Source: Acholoe squamosa (taxonomy: Eukaryota; Annelida; Polychaeta; Phyllodocida; Polynoidae). Taken from it: DNA of 64,000 bases. This document shows positions 46,175 through 57,500 of the stretch, piece after piece. Position numbers and translations under genes: made by a program. Under the pieces are notes generated by a model. That model saw nothing but the letters and a program-made list of their open reading frames with translations. It was not told where the DNA came from and ran no database searches. The stretch is from the NCBI GenBank assembly GCA_949317995.1, contig OX439050.1, forward strand, positions 50,035,777 through 50,099,776. The letters are read 5' to 3'. Positions within the stretch are counted from its first letter, which is position 1, and each line of letters opens with the position of its first letter.

Positions 46175-47441
46175 AGCAACACATGTTATAACTAGTTAAA
46201 ACATTTTTACATTTCAGAGGAACACCCTTGTAATTCAGTCTAGACAAATGGTCAGCTAGAACATTTTCCTCAGATTTAATATATGTTGAAAATATTTCAA
46301 TATTATGTATAAAACACAGCCAAAAAATTTCTCTCAACCAGGACATACACAACTTATTCTTGGATCTACCTGTATTTAACATGGCCAAGACCTGCATGTT
46401 GTCCGTAATACAATGAACCCTAGTGTTGGAAAACTTCTTCACCCAGCGTTTAAGACCTACCATTACCGGGTAGAGTTCATACACATTTATGTTCCTGTGG
46501 TGGATTTTGAGGCTATCAAGTTTAGGGGCCTGAACGAAATGACCCACACAGTCTAACATAGGATTAGAGTCGTCCCAAGTACCATAAAAATAGTCCTTAT
46601 CAAACCAGGCCCCAAAGCCCTGTATAGAGGAATCGGAATACATAGGAGTACATTCATTATCATTTAAAATGATATTTTTACAATTAAAAATCCTACAAAA
46701 ATCCCTCCACCACAACAGGTCATTCTGGGTTATCTCATTAAGTTTAATCACACCCTTATTCCTGGCTTTTGCACAAAGATCGAACAATCTCCTGCTGAAG
46801 GTTCTACCACCACGTACCACTTGGGAACAAAAGGACATCAAACCACCAATTTTTTGTAAGGTCTTTTTAGATACAAATTTCTTACCCAAGCAATCGTCTA
46901 TTGCTAGGCTCAGTTTATCTAGCTTCCTCTGTGGTAGCGACAACTCCATACACCTAGAATCAATGGTTATACCCAGAAAGATACACACCTGGCTGGGCTC
47001 CGTCACCTTCTCTTTCGACACAACGAACCCTAAATATTCCATACACTCAATGAGGATGTTCCTCTTACGTAAACATTCCTCTTCAGTCTGAGCTATGATA
47101 ATAAAATCATCCAGGTAGTTTACTATCCTATCTACACCATAAAATTTTGCAATAATAGTCAAAAAATCAGATATTCTACTAAATATATATGGAGCACACT
47201 TTAGACCAAATGTCAAACGGTTACTCTCAAAAAACTCGTCTCCATTACCAAAATTCCACCTGAAACCTTGATAGCCCACATGTGGGCCATAAACATTAAT
47301 ACTTCTATAAGCAGATTTTAAATCTACTACACACATAAAGTCATCTCTATCAAGTTGGCAGGTAACAGTGTTAATAGAGTTATACGAGAAGCTTTTGGAA
47401 GTTGTGCTCATGAAATTATTAATAGAAATATCCGCTGGCAT
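46110..47441 (-). CDS. Reverse transcriptase-RNase H of the Ngaro-type element
   Basis: 443 codons. RT palm motifs: FMCVVDLKSAYRSI (motif A, about residues 35-48), RLTFGLKCAPYIFSR (motif B) and IVNYLDDFII (motif C). RNase H follows, with MYSDSSIQGFGAWF and CITDNMQVLAML, then a C-terminal segment ending near the recombinase overlap. The first RT motifs of a full domain are close to the ORF start. Confidence 0.88.
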   Translation of the reverse strand: MPADISINNFMSTTSKSFSYNSINTVTCQLDRDDFMCVVDLKSAYRSINVYGPHVGYQGFRWNFGNGDEFFESNRLTFGLKCAPYIFSRISDFLTIIAKFYGVDRIVNYLDDFIIIAQTEEECLRKRNILIECMEYLGFVVSKEKVTEPSQVCIFLGITIDSRCMELSLPQRKLDKLSLAIDDCLGKKFVSKKTLQKIGGLMSFCSQVVRGGRTFSRRLFDLCAKARNKGVIKLNEITQNDLLWWRDFCRIFNCKNIILNDNECTPMYSDSSIQGFGAWFDKDYFYGTWDDSNPMLDCVGHFVQAPKLDSLKIHHRNINVYELYPVMVGLKRWVKKFSNTRVHCITDNMQVLAMLNTGRSKNKLCMSWLREIFWLCFIHNIEIFSTYIKSEENVLADHLSRLNYKGVPLKCKNVLTSYNMCCYASRSEGARAEKEKVFVQGRG

Positions 47442-47714
47442 GCTACATGCAAGTTAAAATTTCCGGCACCACCCAGCGTGGTGTGTGCCGCTCGAAGGAT
47501 ATACGCCAACTGACGGTTAATTTGGATCCCGCATCTTTTATAGGCGCTATTTGTTTCCCATGACGTCATACATACCAATGCGCGCCCTGGAGGAGAAAGT
47601 AGTACCACCCGCTGCACATATTCATTATATATATATACACGGGTGTATATAGTCCCATATATAGCACTCCCCCTCTACTCACAACACACCATTCAGAGGT
47701 CACTGATACAGTTA

Positions 47715-47904
47715 CCAAATAACCTCACATCACTACAACTTCCTCAAGGTTGTACAGTTCAACCAGAACAAAAATAGAGCTACTTATCCTACTTCCACAT
47801 TCAATAGAGCCAAATAACCTCACATCACTACAACTTCCTCAAGGCTGTACAGTTCAACCAGAACAAAAATAGAGCTACTTATCCTACTTCCACATTCAAT
47901 AGAG
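47715..47904. repeat. Tandem duplication, two 95-bp units
   Basis: Units start at 47715 and 47810 (CCAAATAACCTCACATCACT) and differ at one or two bases. The B unit has a single copy at about 18955-19050, so the doubling arose after the segmental duplication. Confidence 0.95.
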
Positions 47905-48936
47905 CCAAAATTATTTGTGGAGTTTTCTTAGATTATAGCATAGCATAAATAGTGATCAGAACCAAGATGGCGACAAACACTAGTTAACCTAAAACAGTCC
48001 TATAGAATCTGCTATTGATAACACATAGCCCTACCATGGAATGTAGCCTGAATCTCACTATTGTGTAGGTATGCGCTGTCACTAATAAAACTCTATTGCC
48101 TATACAATTGAAGTTTATCAAAATACTAGCCACTGTTCTAGGTCTGATGCAAAGTCCTGCAATTTAATTCCCTCATCATATATCATTATGATTACTATAG
48201 ATTGTCATATACATTTTGCCCAAAGTATCAAGGTAGGTATTGCATTCAGATTGATTTTCCTCCTAGAGATCATAAAAAGTGGAAGGCATAAAAAGGGATT
48301 GTTTAGACATACACTGGCGATCAAGATTGTAAAACTAGTTAGCATAATGATTGATTGTAACTGAGTGACCGTTGCATAATAATTGTACTTGGACCCATGT
48401 CTGTCAACCTGTGAATGTGAGACCCATCATACATAATACAAATGTACTACAGTGAACACAGTCCACACACTACACTGTACTTCAGATAATGTAAGTGTTG
48501 AGTCTAATAATGTCTATTTGTCCTGTAAAAGAAGCCTATGCCAATTATGTATTGTCAAAAATATATAGGAAGATCTAAAAGGTATTCTGATAGGTTTAAT
48601 ACGGCAAAACTACCCCAATTTTTTATTTAGTTGTGCCACCTAGTGGCTGGGAATAGTATCAAATCCCTAAAATTACCCTTGCTCATGTCGTGTCATGGTA
48701 ACTAAGACACTAAAAAAACCAAAGCGTAGTGAATCTTAGTGCTATTTTAGGAAAAATGCTGAAGGCTTGATAGTGATGAGTTAGGGCATATATACAAAAG
48801 GGAAATAAGCATATATCATGAGTAAAATTAGGTAGTTTCAATTATTGGCCACCCAGGTGGTGATGGCATAGATGGTGGCATATACCTTTAACAAACATGT
48901 CACATACACATGGTTCTATTGCCCATGGCTCTTAGC

Positions 48937-51492
48937 CAGGGCTGGATTACTTCCCTGGCGAAAGGTATTTCTTCCTGGACAGTGGAAGAAACCCGGGAGA
49001 AACCTCTTTTGTCCGGTTTCTCCCAGGTTTCTTCCGGAGGAAATGGAAGGAACTGGAAGAAACTCAGAACACTCTTGGAAAAAGGTATATAGGCCATGAC
49101 TTTTGCTAAATTCACCTGCTATGGTGAAGAGACAGACTGATGGGGATCTACGAGAGCAAGACCTGACATAAGAATACTAATTTTCGTGCGACTGTAACTC
49201 AATTGCTTTCAAAATTTGGATCAATTTAGGGTCTACAACACCCCTTTCATAAGACCACTCCCATAGTATTAAAGTGTTAGCTCTAGCATAGATAAGTGTA
49301 TCAAATGTGCTCCAGGTTCAGTAGATGATACGACAGTGTGCCCCTGTTGAACTGATTCTTACCCTCAGACCATATCAAGCCAAAGCACCAATTCTAACAC
49401 TCTAGATATCAAGTGATGATTTGGTATGCAATGGCTTCTACTTTGTAGTTTGTTCAGGGTAATAAGAAAAACAAGGTGGAGAATAGGTGAAAGAAATGGG
49501 TTGCATCTATATCAAAGCCAAAAATACTGGGGAAATGTCCACAATCAAAACATAAGCCCAAGCTCTAATAGGCGGCATTACAGGCGGCATAGGTATTCCT
49601 TTGTTTGTTTGATTTTGTTTACATCTAGATGCCAGTTTCGCTTGAATGTCTCGGTATTTCCCGTGTGTCACTAAGAACAATGGATTTCGGCATGCCGACT
49701 GTAACGCTGCCACCCTGTACCACATAGTGGAGCCCTGGCTATAGTCAAGAATGGTAACACACAGTAGGTCATGGCTCGTTCTATACAGGTTAAGTACCCG
49801 GGGTTAATTACCAGACTATACTTTCAATATCTCTTTGGCTGTTCATCTTTCACTTCCAGTATCTTAACATATGTGAGGATTATCTAGCCTTTGCTCAGAA
49901 AAGGGAAAAAAGACACAATTAAGAGATGATGGTCAGTTTTCAGACAAATGTGCCAAACAGATATTAATAGTATAGTCTGGTAATTAACTCAGGGTAATTA
50001 ACCTGAATAGAACAATTATACTTGATCTACTGTGAATAAAAGAAAGGGGTCACTATATATAGCTTCATCTACAGAAATAATATTTGACTCTGTGTTAATC
50101 AGAGTGAGGTATTATCAATTACATTCTGTACTAGGTTGCAGTTAAGTACATGACCTGACTATTGACCTGGCTGTTCATCTTTCACCTTAAGTCAGTATCT
50201 TAACATTTATGTGATGATTATCTAGCTTTTACTCAGAAAATGTGTCTTGTATCCACACTGAAAACCCGCCGCTATTGGAAAGTCATCATATATGACTTGT
50301 TTAGGGTCGTCAGAGGGTCGTCAGGCCTAACTCGTCATACTGACCACCTTGGCTTTACTCTTAGTTTGTCTGTTTACCCTAAGAGGTATTACTCAAATAC
50401 ATTTGATAAGCCCTGTTGTGTATACAGGCTCATATCTATAAATTATACTTATTGTATGTTTTTTTATGAATGGGGAATATAAGAATCATTTGATATAAAT
50501 TTACCAGGAAAGGATGGGAATGTCTTAGTAGAAATTTAGAAAAGAAGATAGATCATTCTGGCAATGACAACTCTCTTATGGCTAGTGCTAGAGTAACATA
50601 GATATTGAGAGTGCCTTAGATTAAATACATGTAAGTAGATGAGTGCCATCACACTGCACTACATTATGTTTGACTGGAACCCATAATAGTAGGTTTAGAA
50701 TAAACACTGATTGATGGATAAAGGGGATAAGATATATATATCTGTAACCACAAAATAGGACTGTAAAGGGTGGCCATAGTGATGACCTTAGGTCGTCAGT
50801 GATGACCCAAGTTCGCCATCTATGAGGACCCCATGATGACCTAAAGCTGTAGATTTAGGTATCGTCAAGCTGAGGACCTAAAGCCGTCAGTATTGACGAG
50901 TATTTGTTCCTGTAGGTTTTCAGTGCATAAAAACAAACAAGCAAATTTCAAACACTTCACAACACAGACATCTTCCCCCGAATTTAGTTTCTTCCATCAC
51001 ATTATTTTGTACAACCTTCACAAGCTTATAAATACCTTACCACCAAATAGCTATTGAATTCAGTCCTCCCTTATTACAGGTATAAAGTCAGTTTAAGTCA
51101 CTCTATCTTCACCAAAGCTATGTGCCTTGAATAAAAAAAGGGCACAGTTGAAGTTAGTCTCACTTTGGAAAGAACTGGAAATGTCATTTTGTCCAGGTCA
51201 CAAAACAGACAATAATTATCCACCCATAATTTGGTTTCCTCCATCATGATTTTGAAAAACCAATAACTCCCCAACCTAGAGATATTGAAAGGATACTTCT
51301 GTAATTATCTTCATTACACTTTAATTGGTATATGGTGACATTTTGAGTTATATTCTAAATGTTTAGAGACATTTTTCCAGTTTCTTCCATTTCTACCACT
51401 TTGAGACGGACAAAACCTATTTCTTCCAGACGTTTTTTCTGCGGTTTTTACCATTTATTTTTTTGCCCTCTGGAAGAAACCTCCCAACCCTG
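48937..51492. mobile_element. hAT-like element, non-autonomous, C-unit copy
   Basis: Second copy of 20084-22595 with the same CAGGG ends and the same flanking 8-bp repeat (CTCTTAGC and CTCTTAGT). It keeps a short subterminal stretch (TTCCTGGACAGTGGAAGAAA) that the B copy lacks. No transposase. Confidence 0.75.
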
Positions 51493-51642
51493 CTCTTAGT
51501 CTTAGCAATCGCTGCCTCTTGGATGAATAAAAATTTGTAGGAAAATTTTCTCTCTCCCCCATTGTTTAGTGTTGATACCATTAATGTCTGTATTATCGAT
51601 TTATTTTGAGAATGAGAATGAAGTTCTTAATGAAAGTATTAC

Positions 51643-52170
51643 CAGCAGGGATTATCAGTGATGTCCCACTAGAGGGCCGGTAGACCCTTAGTGCAATCTA
51701 TATCGGTACACTTGAAGCAGAACACTTTGTTTGTAGTGAGGAAAACAATTGTCCCATTGATTATACGAATAATGAAACATGTAAACACAATATTTTTATT
51801 TGATACAAAGACTATCAAAATATGCTTCAACATTAAAACCAGTACAGAGGTCCTCCACACCTGGTGTGTTGTTGATAGGCTAGACATCAGACGCCAAAAA
51901 CAACTGGCAATCTTTATGTACAAGCAAGCCACAAAACTGGGCCTAAGGGCCACTGAGACCCAAAGGACCAGAGGTGACACGAAAATAAAATTCCCCCAGA
52001 AGAAACCAAACCTTGAAAAGTTCAAGAAAAGTCCTTATTACAGGGGTGTCCAACTGTGGAACAGAATTGATTCCAGAGCCCAGAAAGCAAAGACTATCGC
52101 AGAAATTAAAACCTTATACAGCAAGTATAACCTTGCCCCAGTCTTAATTGGCTAACAGCTAAGAATTACA
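51643..52170 (+). mobile_element. LINE 3' end, C-unit copy with open frame
   Basis: A 154-codon frame (51691-52155) runs open to a stop after NLAPVLIG. It includes RRQKQLAIFMYKQATKLG and YYRGVQLWNRID, a typical ORF2 C-terminus of a non-LTR retrotransposon. No reverse transcriptase core is present, so it is a 5'-truncated insert. The minus-strand frame at 51669-52025 is its antisense shadow. Confidence 0.65.
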
Positions 52171-53725
52171 CCATGAGTCAATGGGCTCCTGTCTTTGTTT
52201 TGCTGGGTAATCATTGACTTATAGCTGCCCATAAACTCTGGTGATACACTATGCACCGGTAAGGATACAACTACATTGAAGTAACGCAAACATAATTATT
52301 TTATATTTCACTCTGCTTTGAGCTGACCTGACCTTCCCAAAGAGAGCTACAAATGCCCCATAGATGTAGAAAATGCCCACACCACTGGGAAAATAACTAC
52401 CATTATTATCACACCTCCACTTCACCTTAACTCATCCAAATATCTACTATCTCACTGTCTGGATGGCATCAGCAGTGCACACTTTTATCTTTATCCTACC
52501 AACCTCCTTCTCCTATTATTCTATATTTTTTTAATTCTATCTGCATGACAAAATTATATTGAATGTAAACTCCAGGAATATACTGTGCCAAGATTTAATT
52601 GAGGAAATAAAGGTTCAGCAGCCACGTAAAATCATGAAAATGATGTGGTGAAGCTGGAACAAAAATAAAAAATTTAAAAAATAATGCTATCATAAAAATG
52701 AGGCACTGTTGATACTCAGTAATTGCCTTTGTACAAATCTAATTGCATATCATATTTAACCCTGTACAGTATAGTACAGTAGCGTATAACTTAATGTACT
52801 CTGTTATTTTATCATTACAACATACAAATGCAGTGTAACTAGAGAGAATCTGTCACTGGCCCAGGCTTGGGGCAGTTCTGTTTAGGACACTGTGGATATT
52901 TCTCAATTCAGTTTTGGAACTTAATAGAATTAAAATATAACCCCAACTCTTCATTATTATATCATGATGACTAATGACATGGTGGAGGCTGATGATGATG
53001 ATGCATCAATACATTAGTGGCTCTTAAGGGGTTATAACCCCTAGAGGGTCATGATGATGATATTTGGACATTCAGTACCTTCAAATTGCTTAGTAGTGTA
53101 AAATGTATATGGGTAATGCCAACAGGATTTAATAGTTAATTCATCAATTTCAGTAGTATCAACATAGTTGGCATACTGTGGTCATAGATATTTTCACTGG
53201 TATAAATTTTCACTGAAGGAGTAAATAATGCATTTTCACTGGTCTTTAAATTTGCGTATTTGTAAAAATAAAAAGTGTGTTTTTGATAGAATATGAAGTA
53301 ATAGTATAGGCCTATAAACAGCTCAAATACATCAGTAACTAGGATAAGTCAGACATTCACAGGTGGGTATGCCTCCATGTTGTTCAAAGCTGCTCTGCTT
53401 CTAGTAGGATATTGTGTGAAAAACAAAGGTGCATACACATTACAAACATAAATTGTAAATCTAATTAAAGATTGATTAGTGTCATTTAAAACATTATATC
53501 TCAATGTTTTCTTGTTAGATCTTTCCAATACAACTTGTTATCTCACGATTTTGGCTTGGACAGTGCTTTTTTGCTCATAACCCCCGTGCATTATCAAGCC
53601 ATAACCCTACTCTCAGACCTTTTCTTCGTCTTCAAGAGGCTGCTGGTTTCAATCTGGACATGTTAATAAATTGGAGAAGTATACAAAGTCAACTCCTCCA
53701 TACATTTCCAGTTAAAACCGTTTAG

Positions 53726-53799
53726 GGTTCAACGGGGAATCGATCCCCGGCTGCTGTGGCAGGAGGCAAGCTCGCTGTCCATTATACCAAGCCGACCGG
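53726..53799 (-). repeat. tRNA-like sequence (glycine-like), probably a pseudogene or SINE head
   Basis: The minus strand has an A box TTGGTATAATGG, a CTGCCAC loop as in Gly-GCC tRNAs, and a well-paired T arm CGGGG-ATCGATT-CCCCG. The acceptor and anticodon stems do not pair, so I do not call it functional. Confidence 0.5.
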
Positions 53800-53953
53800 T
53801 GATACAAAGCTATCTACATCAAGGATTTGAAAAAGTTTTCCTACATACCTGAAGTTTACAGAGCTCGTTAGCATAGATTTCAATGGAGCCTGGTGGAGTT
53901 ATTAACAGAGAAAATTCCTTACATATCCTATATGAACATGCCATGCCTAATTT

Positions 53954-54178
53954 CTCCATTTTCTTCGAAATGAATAAGAATCCATTGATTTTCCACAGCG
54001 ATACTAGTCGGGACCCGCCCCGTTCGGCCATTCCTTGCTCGACGCGTGGCTGACCTAGTTCTTACATCCGGGCACCTCCCCGCTTTGTCAACAAGACGAA
54101 ATGGCCGTGTACCGGGCCGTGTGCGTTGGATCGTTATGGAACGTCAATGGATTCTTATTTATTTCGAAGAAAATGGAG
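53954..54178. repeat. Inverted repeat with 49-bp or longer arms and CpG-rich centre
   Basis: Arms 53954-54002 and 54130-54178 match at about 43 of 49 bases in inverted orientation. Weaker similarity extends inward to two ATGGCCG words facing apart. The centre is CpG-rich, unlike its surroundings. Confidence 0.85.
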
Positions 54179-54432
54179 ACAAAATGTATGCGAACACCAA
54201 CTAGAGATCGTATATTTGGCGGTGTTAGAAGTACAGGACTTGACATTATTGGATTATACCCGAAAAATGAGTGTAAAGGTGGAGGTATGTTGGGCAGAAC
54301 GACAACATGGCCACGGCGGCTTGGCAAACCGAGCGGATCATATGCACTTACAAAATATCTTCTCATGGATTAATTCTGGGGTTATAAGGTAAGAAATTGA
54401 TACAAAATGGAGGAATCTATGAGATAAATGCC

Positions 54433-54517
54433 TTAATGCATGTTATGGGAACGCACTCGTGTATTTACGGGTTAATAATCCGTAGATCCACTCGTGCGTT
54501 CCCATAACATACATTAA
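54433..54517. repeat. Hairpin, ~30-bp arms
   Basis: TTAATGCATGTTATGGGAAC then GCACTCGTG pairs with the inverse on the right (CACTCGTGCGTTCCCATAAC then ATACATTAA). An AT-rich loop with TTTACGG and CCGTAGA flanks lies between. Confidence 0.85.
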
Positions 54518-54581
54518 ACGCATAATATATAGGCTACATGAAACATGTCCTGTTGACCAAACCTTCCAAAGGGAATCCCAA

Positions 54582-57500
54582 TTAACGTGTGTTGTGACAA
54601 TATATAAGCTCCTTAATTTTTAGACGTAAATTCCGTGAAATCCGTGGAAATATATATAGCGCGAAACTAAATATGACCACAGTAGCTACCACTGATAGGG
54701 AAATAGCTGTGGAGTGCAGGCCTACTGCAGCACTGGGCGATTCGGTAGGGGTAGGAGTAGGTTGCATGGTAGGAAGAGGGCTTTGACAGAGCCCCTGGTC
54801 TGGCCCCACACAGGAGGCATACATTAAGGCATGTGCTATATAATGCTGCTGGTGGACACCCTGGAAGAGGTAGGACATGGGACCCCGTGCATAGATAGCC
54901 ACATCTTCCCCACCATGCGTCGCATCATCTATCCTGATACCAGCGTCAAACACATAGTCTGGGCCAGCTGGAAGAGAAAACATGGCTTAGTACAAAATGT
55001 ATGCAAAGGATGTTGTGATTATAACTTTTTGGGTAATTAAATGATGTTATCACTATATAAAAGCACAGGTTGTTATACCTTTTTAAGTGTTTTAAGAAAA
55101 ACAAATTAAAATAAATTTGAGGTGAGCTTGTACCCAGGTGTAGGGTATAACAGTCGATTTTCTTCATTGATCAACACCCTCCAACAGCAAACCATTGATA
55201 TCTTCCTCTCCAGCTAGTGAATCTTAAAAAGCCTGTTGTATGAAGGCAACATGCTATCTTTGAAAGGTTAGCTAATGCTTACTTGTGTCTACCCCTGTGA
55301 GGTTGGTCCTCTGTTTTAGTTTGCCTTCATCTGTCTCTCTGTGTACCTTGTTCCCTGGTCCATTAACATATTGTAGGGTAGTGAAGGACATCTTGTCATA
55401 TGGCTCCCAGGTACTCATATATGTGCCTAGCATACAAAGAACATGGGTATATCTATTTTAAATTTCAACAATTCATTCTTCATGTGTGTTTCTTTTGCAA
55501 CAGTCTTTTCTATCGAAAGAACTTCAAATCTAGCTTCCCCTTAATGTTTTTCTTGACTGTATTGTTAGACTAGGGGGAATCTTCATTAATTTTCTTATCA
55601 TATACCCTAATGGGTTATCAGCACTGCAGTGGTGTTGCATTGCAATGTGAGCCCATTATGATTCCATTAATTCAATTGATACATTATGATGCTCTCAAAC
55701 AGGTATGTCAAACTGGATAGTGCTTACATTATATTTATCATCAACGATATGCCTACCTTAACATGCCCTTTCTTGGTGCTACAGGATATTTTTCCATTAA
55801 ATAATCAATACTGTTGTACACTATGCCCCTTGGTTATTTATAATTTTTGTATGGGGATGATTAGTGCTGCTGGAGGGATTAGCAAAATGCTGTAATCCTC
55901 TGCTGACAAAATCACTTTCCAGCACTGTGTTTCTGCATCATGATGACAATACAATTATAAATAATGATGTGGAGACCTACCCAGAATATTGTTGTCAATA
56001 TTTGCATACCCGGCTATGTTAAACACATGTGAGTGATCTGCTGTCACCACAACGAGAGTTTCCTCCTCATTTGTGAGATCCAAGGCTCTTTGGACAGCCT
56101 CACCCAATGAGATAGTCTCATCCAGTGCCTTGAAGGGTAGGTTGGCATGGTGACCCTTGTCAATTAGGCCACCTTTAAAAGACATTTCAGAAAACAAAAT
56201 AATGTCAGTGCATTTGCCTGCATCAGAGCTGGAGCTTTAAAAGAGGGCTGGACTTTAAGCACTATTACTCTTGAGAAAAAGTACTGGTTTTGAATTATCT
56301 CTGGGGGTACAGTCTGCTTGGAATCTTTGGGCACCCCACTGCTTATATACGGGTGCACACCTCTATATTTCTTCAAGTAGGCAGATCTTAACTACTCTTT
56401 TACCTTATCAGGGCATAGTTCATTTAAGCATTATGCATCCCTAAAGAGATAAAAGAAAGCTGTAACTGAAATTGAATTAACTCACCTTCTACAAACAGGA
56501 AGTAGCCCTTCTCTGAACGTTGCAGGATATGTAGTGCCTTCTCCACCATCTCAGTCAGGGAGGGCTGTTCTGGGTAGTTCCCCCTCTCATGTTCATAAGC
56601 CATATGACTGTCAGAAAACAACCCTGAAGAAGATGAAAATAATAATTCATTTCCCTTTTTCCTTATGAAAATCCTAGGTCTACATGGAATTGATTGATCA
56701 AAATTGAATTACATTGAGTTCTCATCAGATTTTCTTTCTATGTACCATGACACCCATGTAAGTCATTCATGTGTGGTAAGTAAAATTTCATAATTCAGGT
56801 AACAATATGTGCAGGGTTTGTCCACTTACCAAGTACATAGTCTGTTTTGTTTTCATTCAGACTCCTTAGTTCTTCAGCAGTTGTAATGTATTTGTAAGAT
56901 TCCTTTGGCAGCTTTGCTTTTTTCCTTGCATCTAGCCATTCCTGATCAATTATAAAAAGAAAGTCAGGCGCACATGCATGTCTATATTTGCATGGTCTAT
57001 TATGGATCTGCTGTCATGATACACAGATAAAGAATCAGTAATTCTGATCAAAATACATCTGTGCATGATGTTGACAGTTGGGTAGAGAATCCTGCCAAGG
57101 TTGGCATTTTGAATAAATCCCAAATTCAGGATTAATGAAGTACCCAATACCATCTGCATTCATACCCTAGTCTACCAAAGGACATATTGCACTGGATAAA
57201 GAATTAAGAGAAAAGTAAAATGTCCATTGATACTGTCTGATTGGACACAATTAATTGATAGCTCAGTCTATGAAATGCTCGGCAATACTGTGTGCACTAA
57301 CCTTTGTAATATCCCTTTCATCCAGCCTATCCCCTTTTGTACATTTGCCTGCCTGTTTGACACAAGGATATAGTTTATTACGCCCTCCACCAAGGATGAC
57401 CTGCAAGGTTAACAAAAGCATGCAGGGAGTTTTTTTTTATCAAATCCCTCAGGGTAGTATTTCATTTGCCTTATTATAATATAACTGGCATAATCTTTTC

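Larger units (their letters stand above)
44591..47659 (-). mobile_element. Ngaro-type tyrosine-recombinase retrotransposon (DIRS order)
   Basis: A 3069-bp insertion, coding on the minus strand. Split direct repeats in Ngaro order: A1 47451-47659, coding, B1 45071-45244, A2 44862-45070, B2 44591-44764 (A pair 209 bp, B pair 174 bp, nearly identical). The empty site is intact in the other unit near 18897. The junctions show no target duplication, as expected for recombinase-mediated insertion. Repeat identity and two long open frames say it is young. The RT-RNase H and recombinase frames look whole. No gag-like frame was recognised, so the copy appears incomplete at its 5' side. Confidence 0.92.
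53538..54526. mobile_element. 989-bp insert found only in the C unit
   Basis: The B unit reads CAACTTG directly into ATATAGGCTAC (about 24699-24711); here 989 bp stand between. It holds a tRNA-like segment (53726-53799), two divergent short frames sharing an N-terminal peptide (see findings) and a terminal hairpin (54433-54517). No clear target duplication. Origin unknown; it may be a composite of two insertions. Confidence 0.75.
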
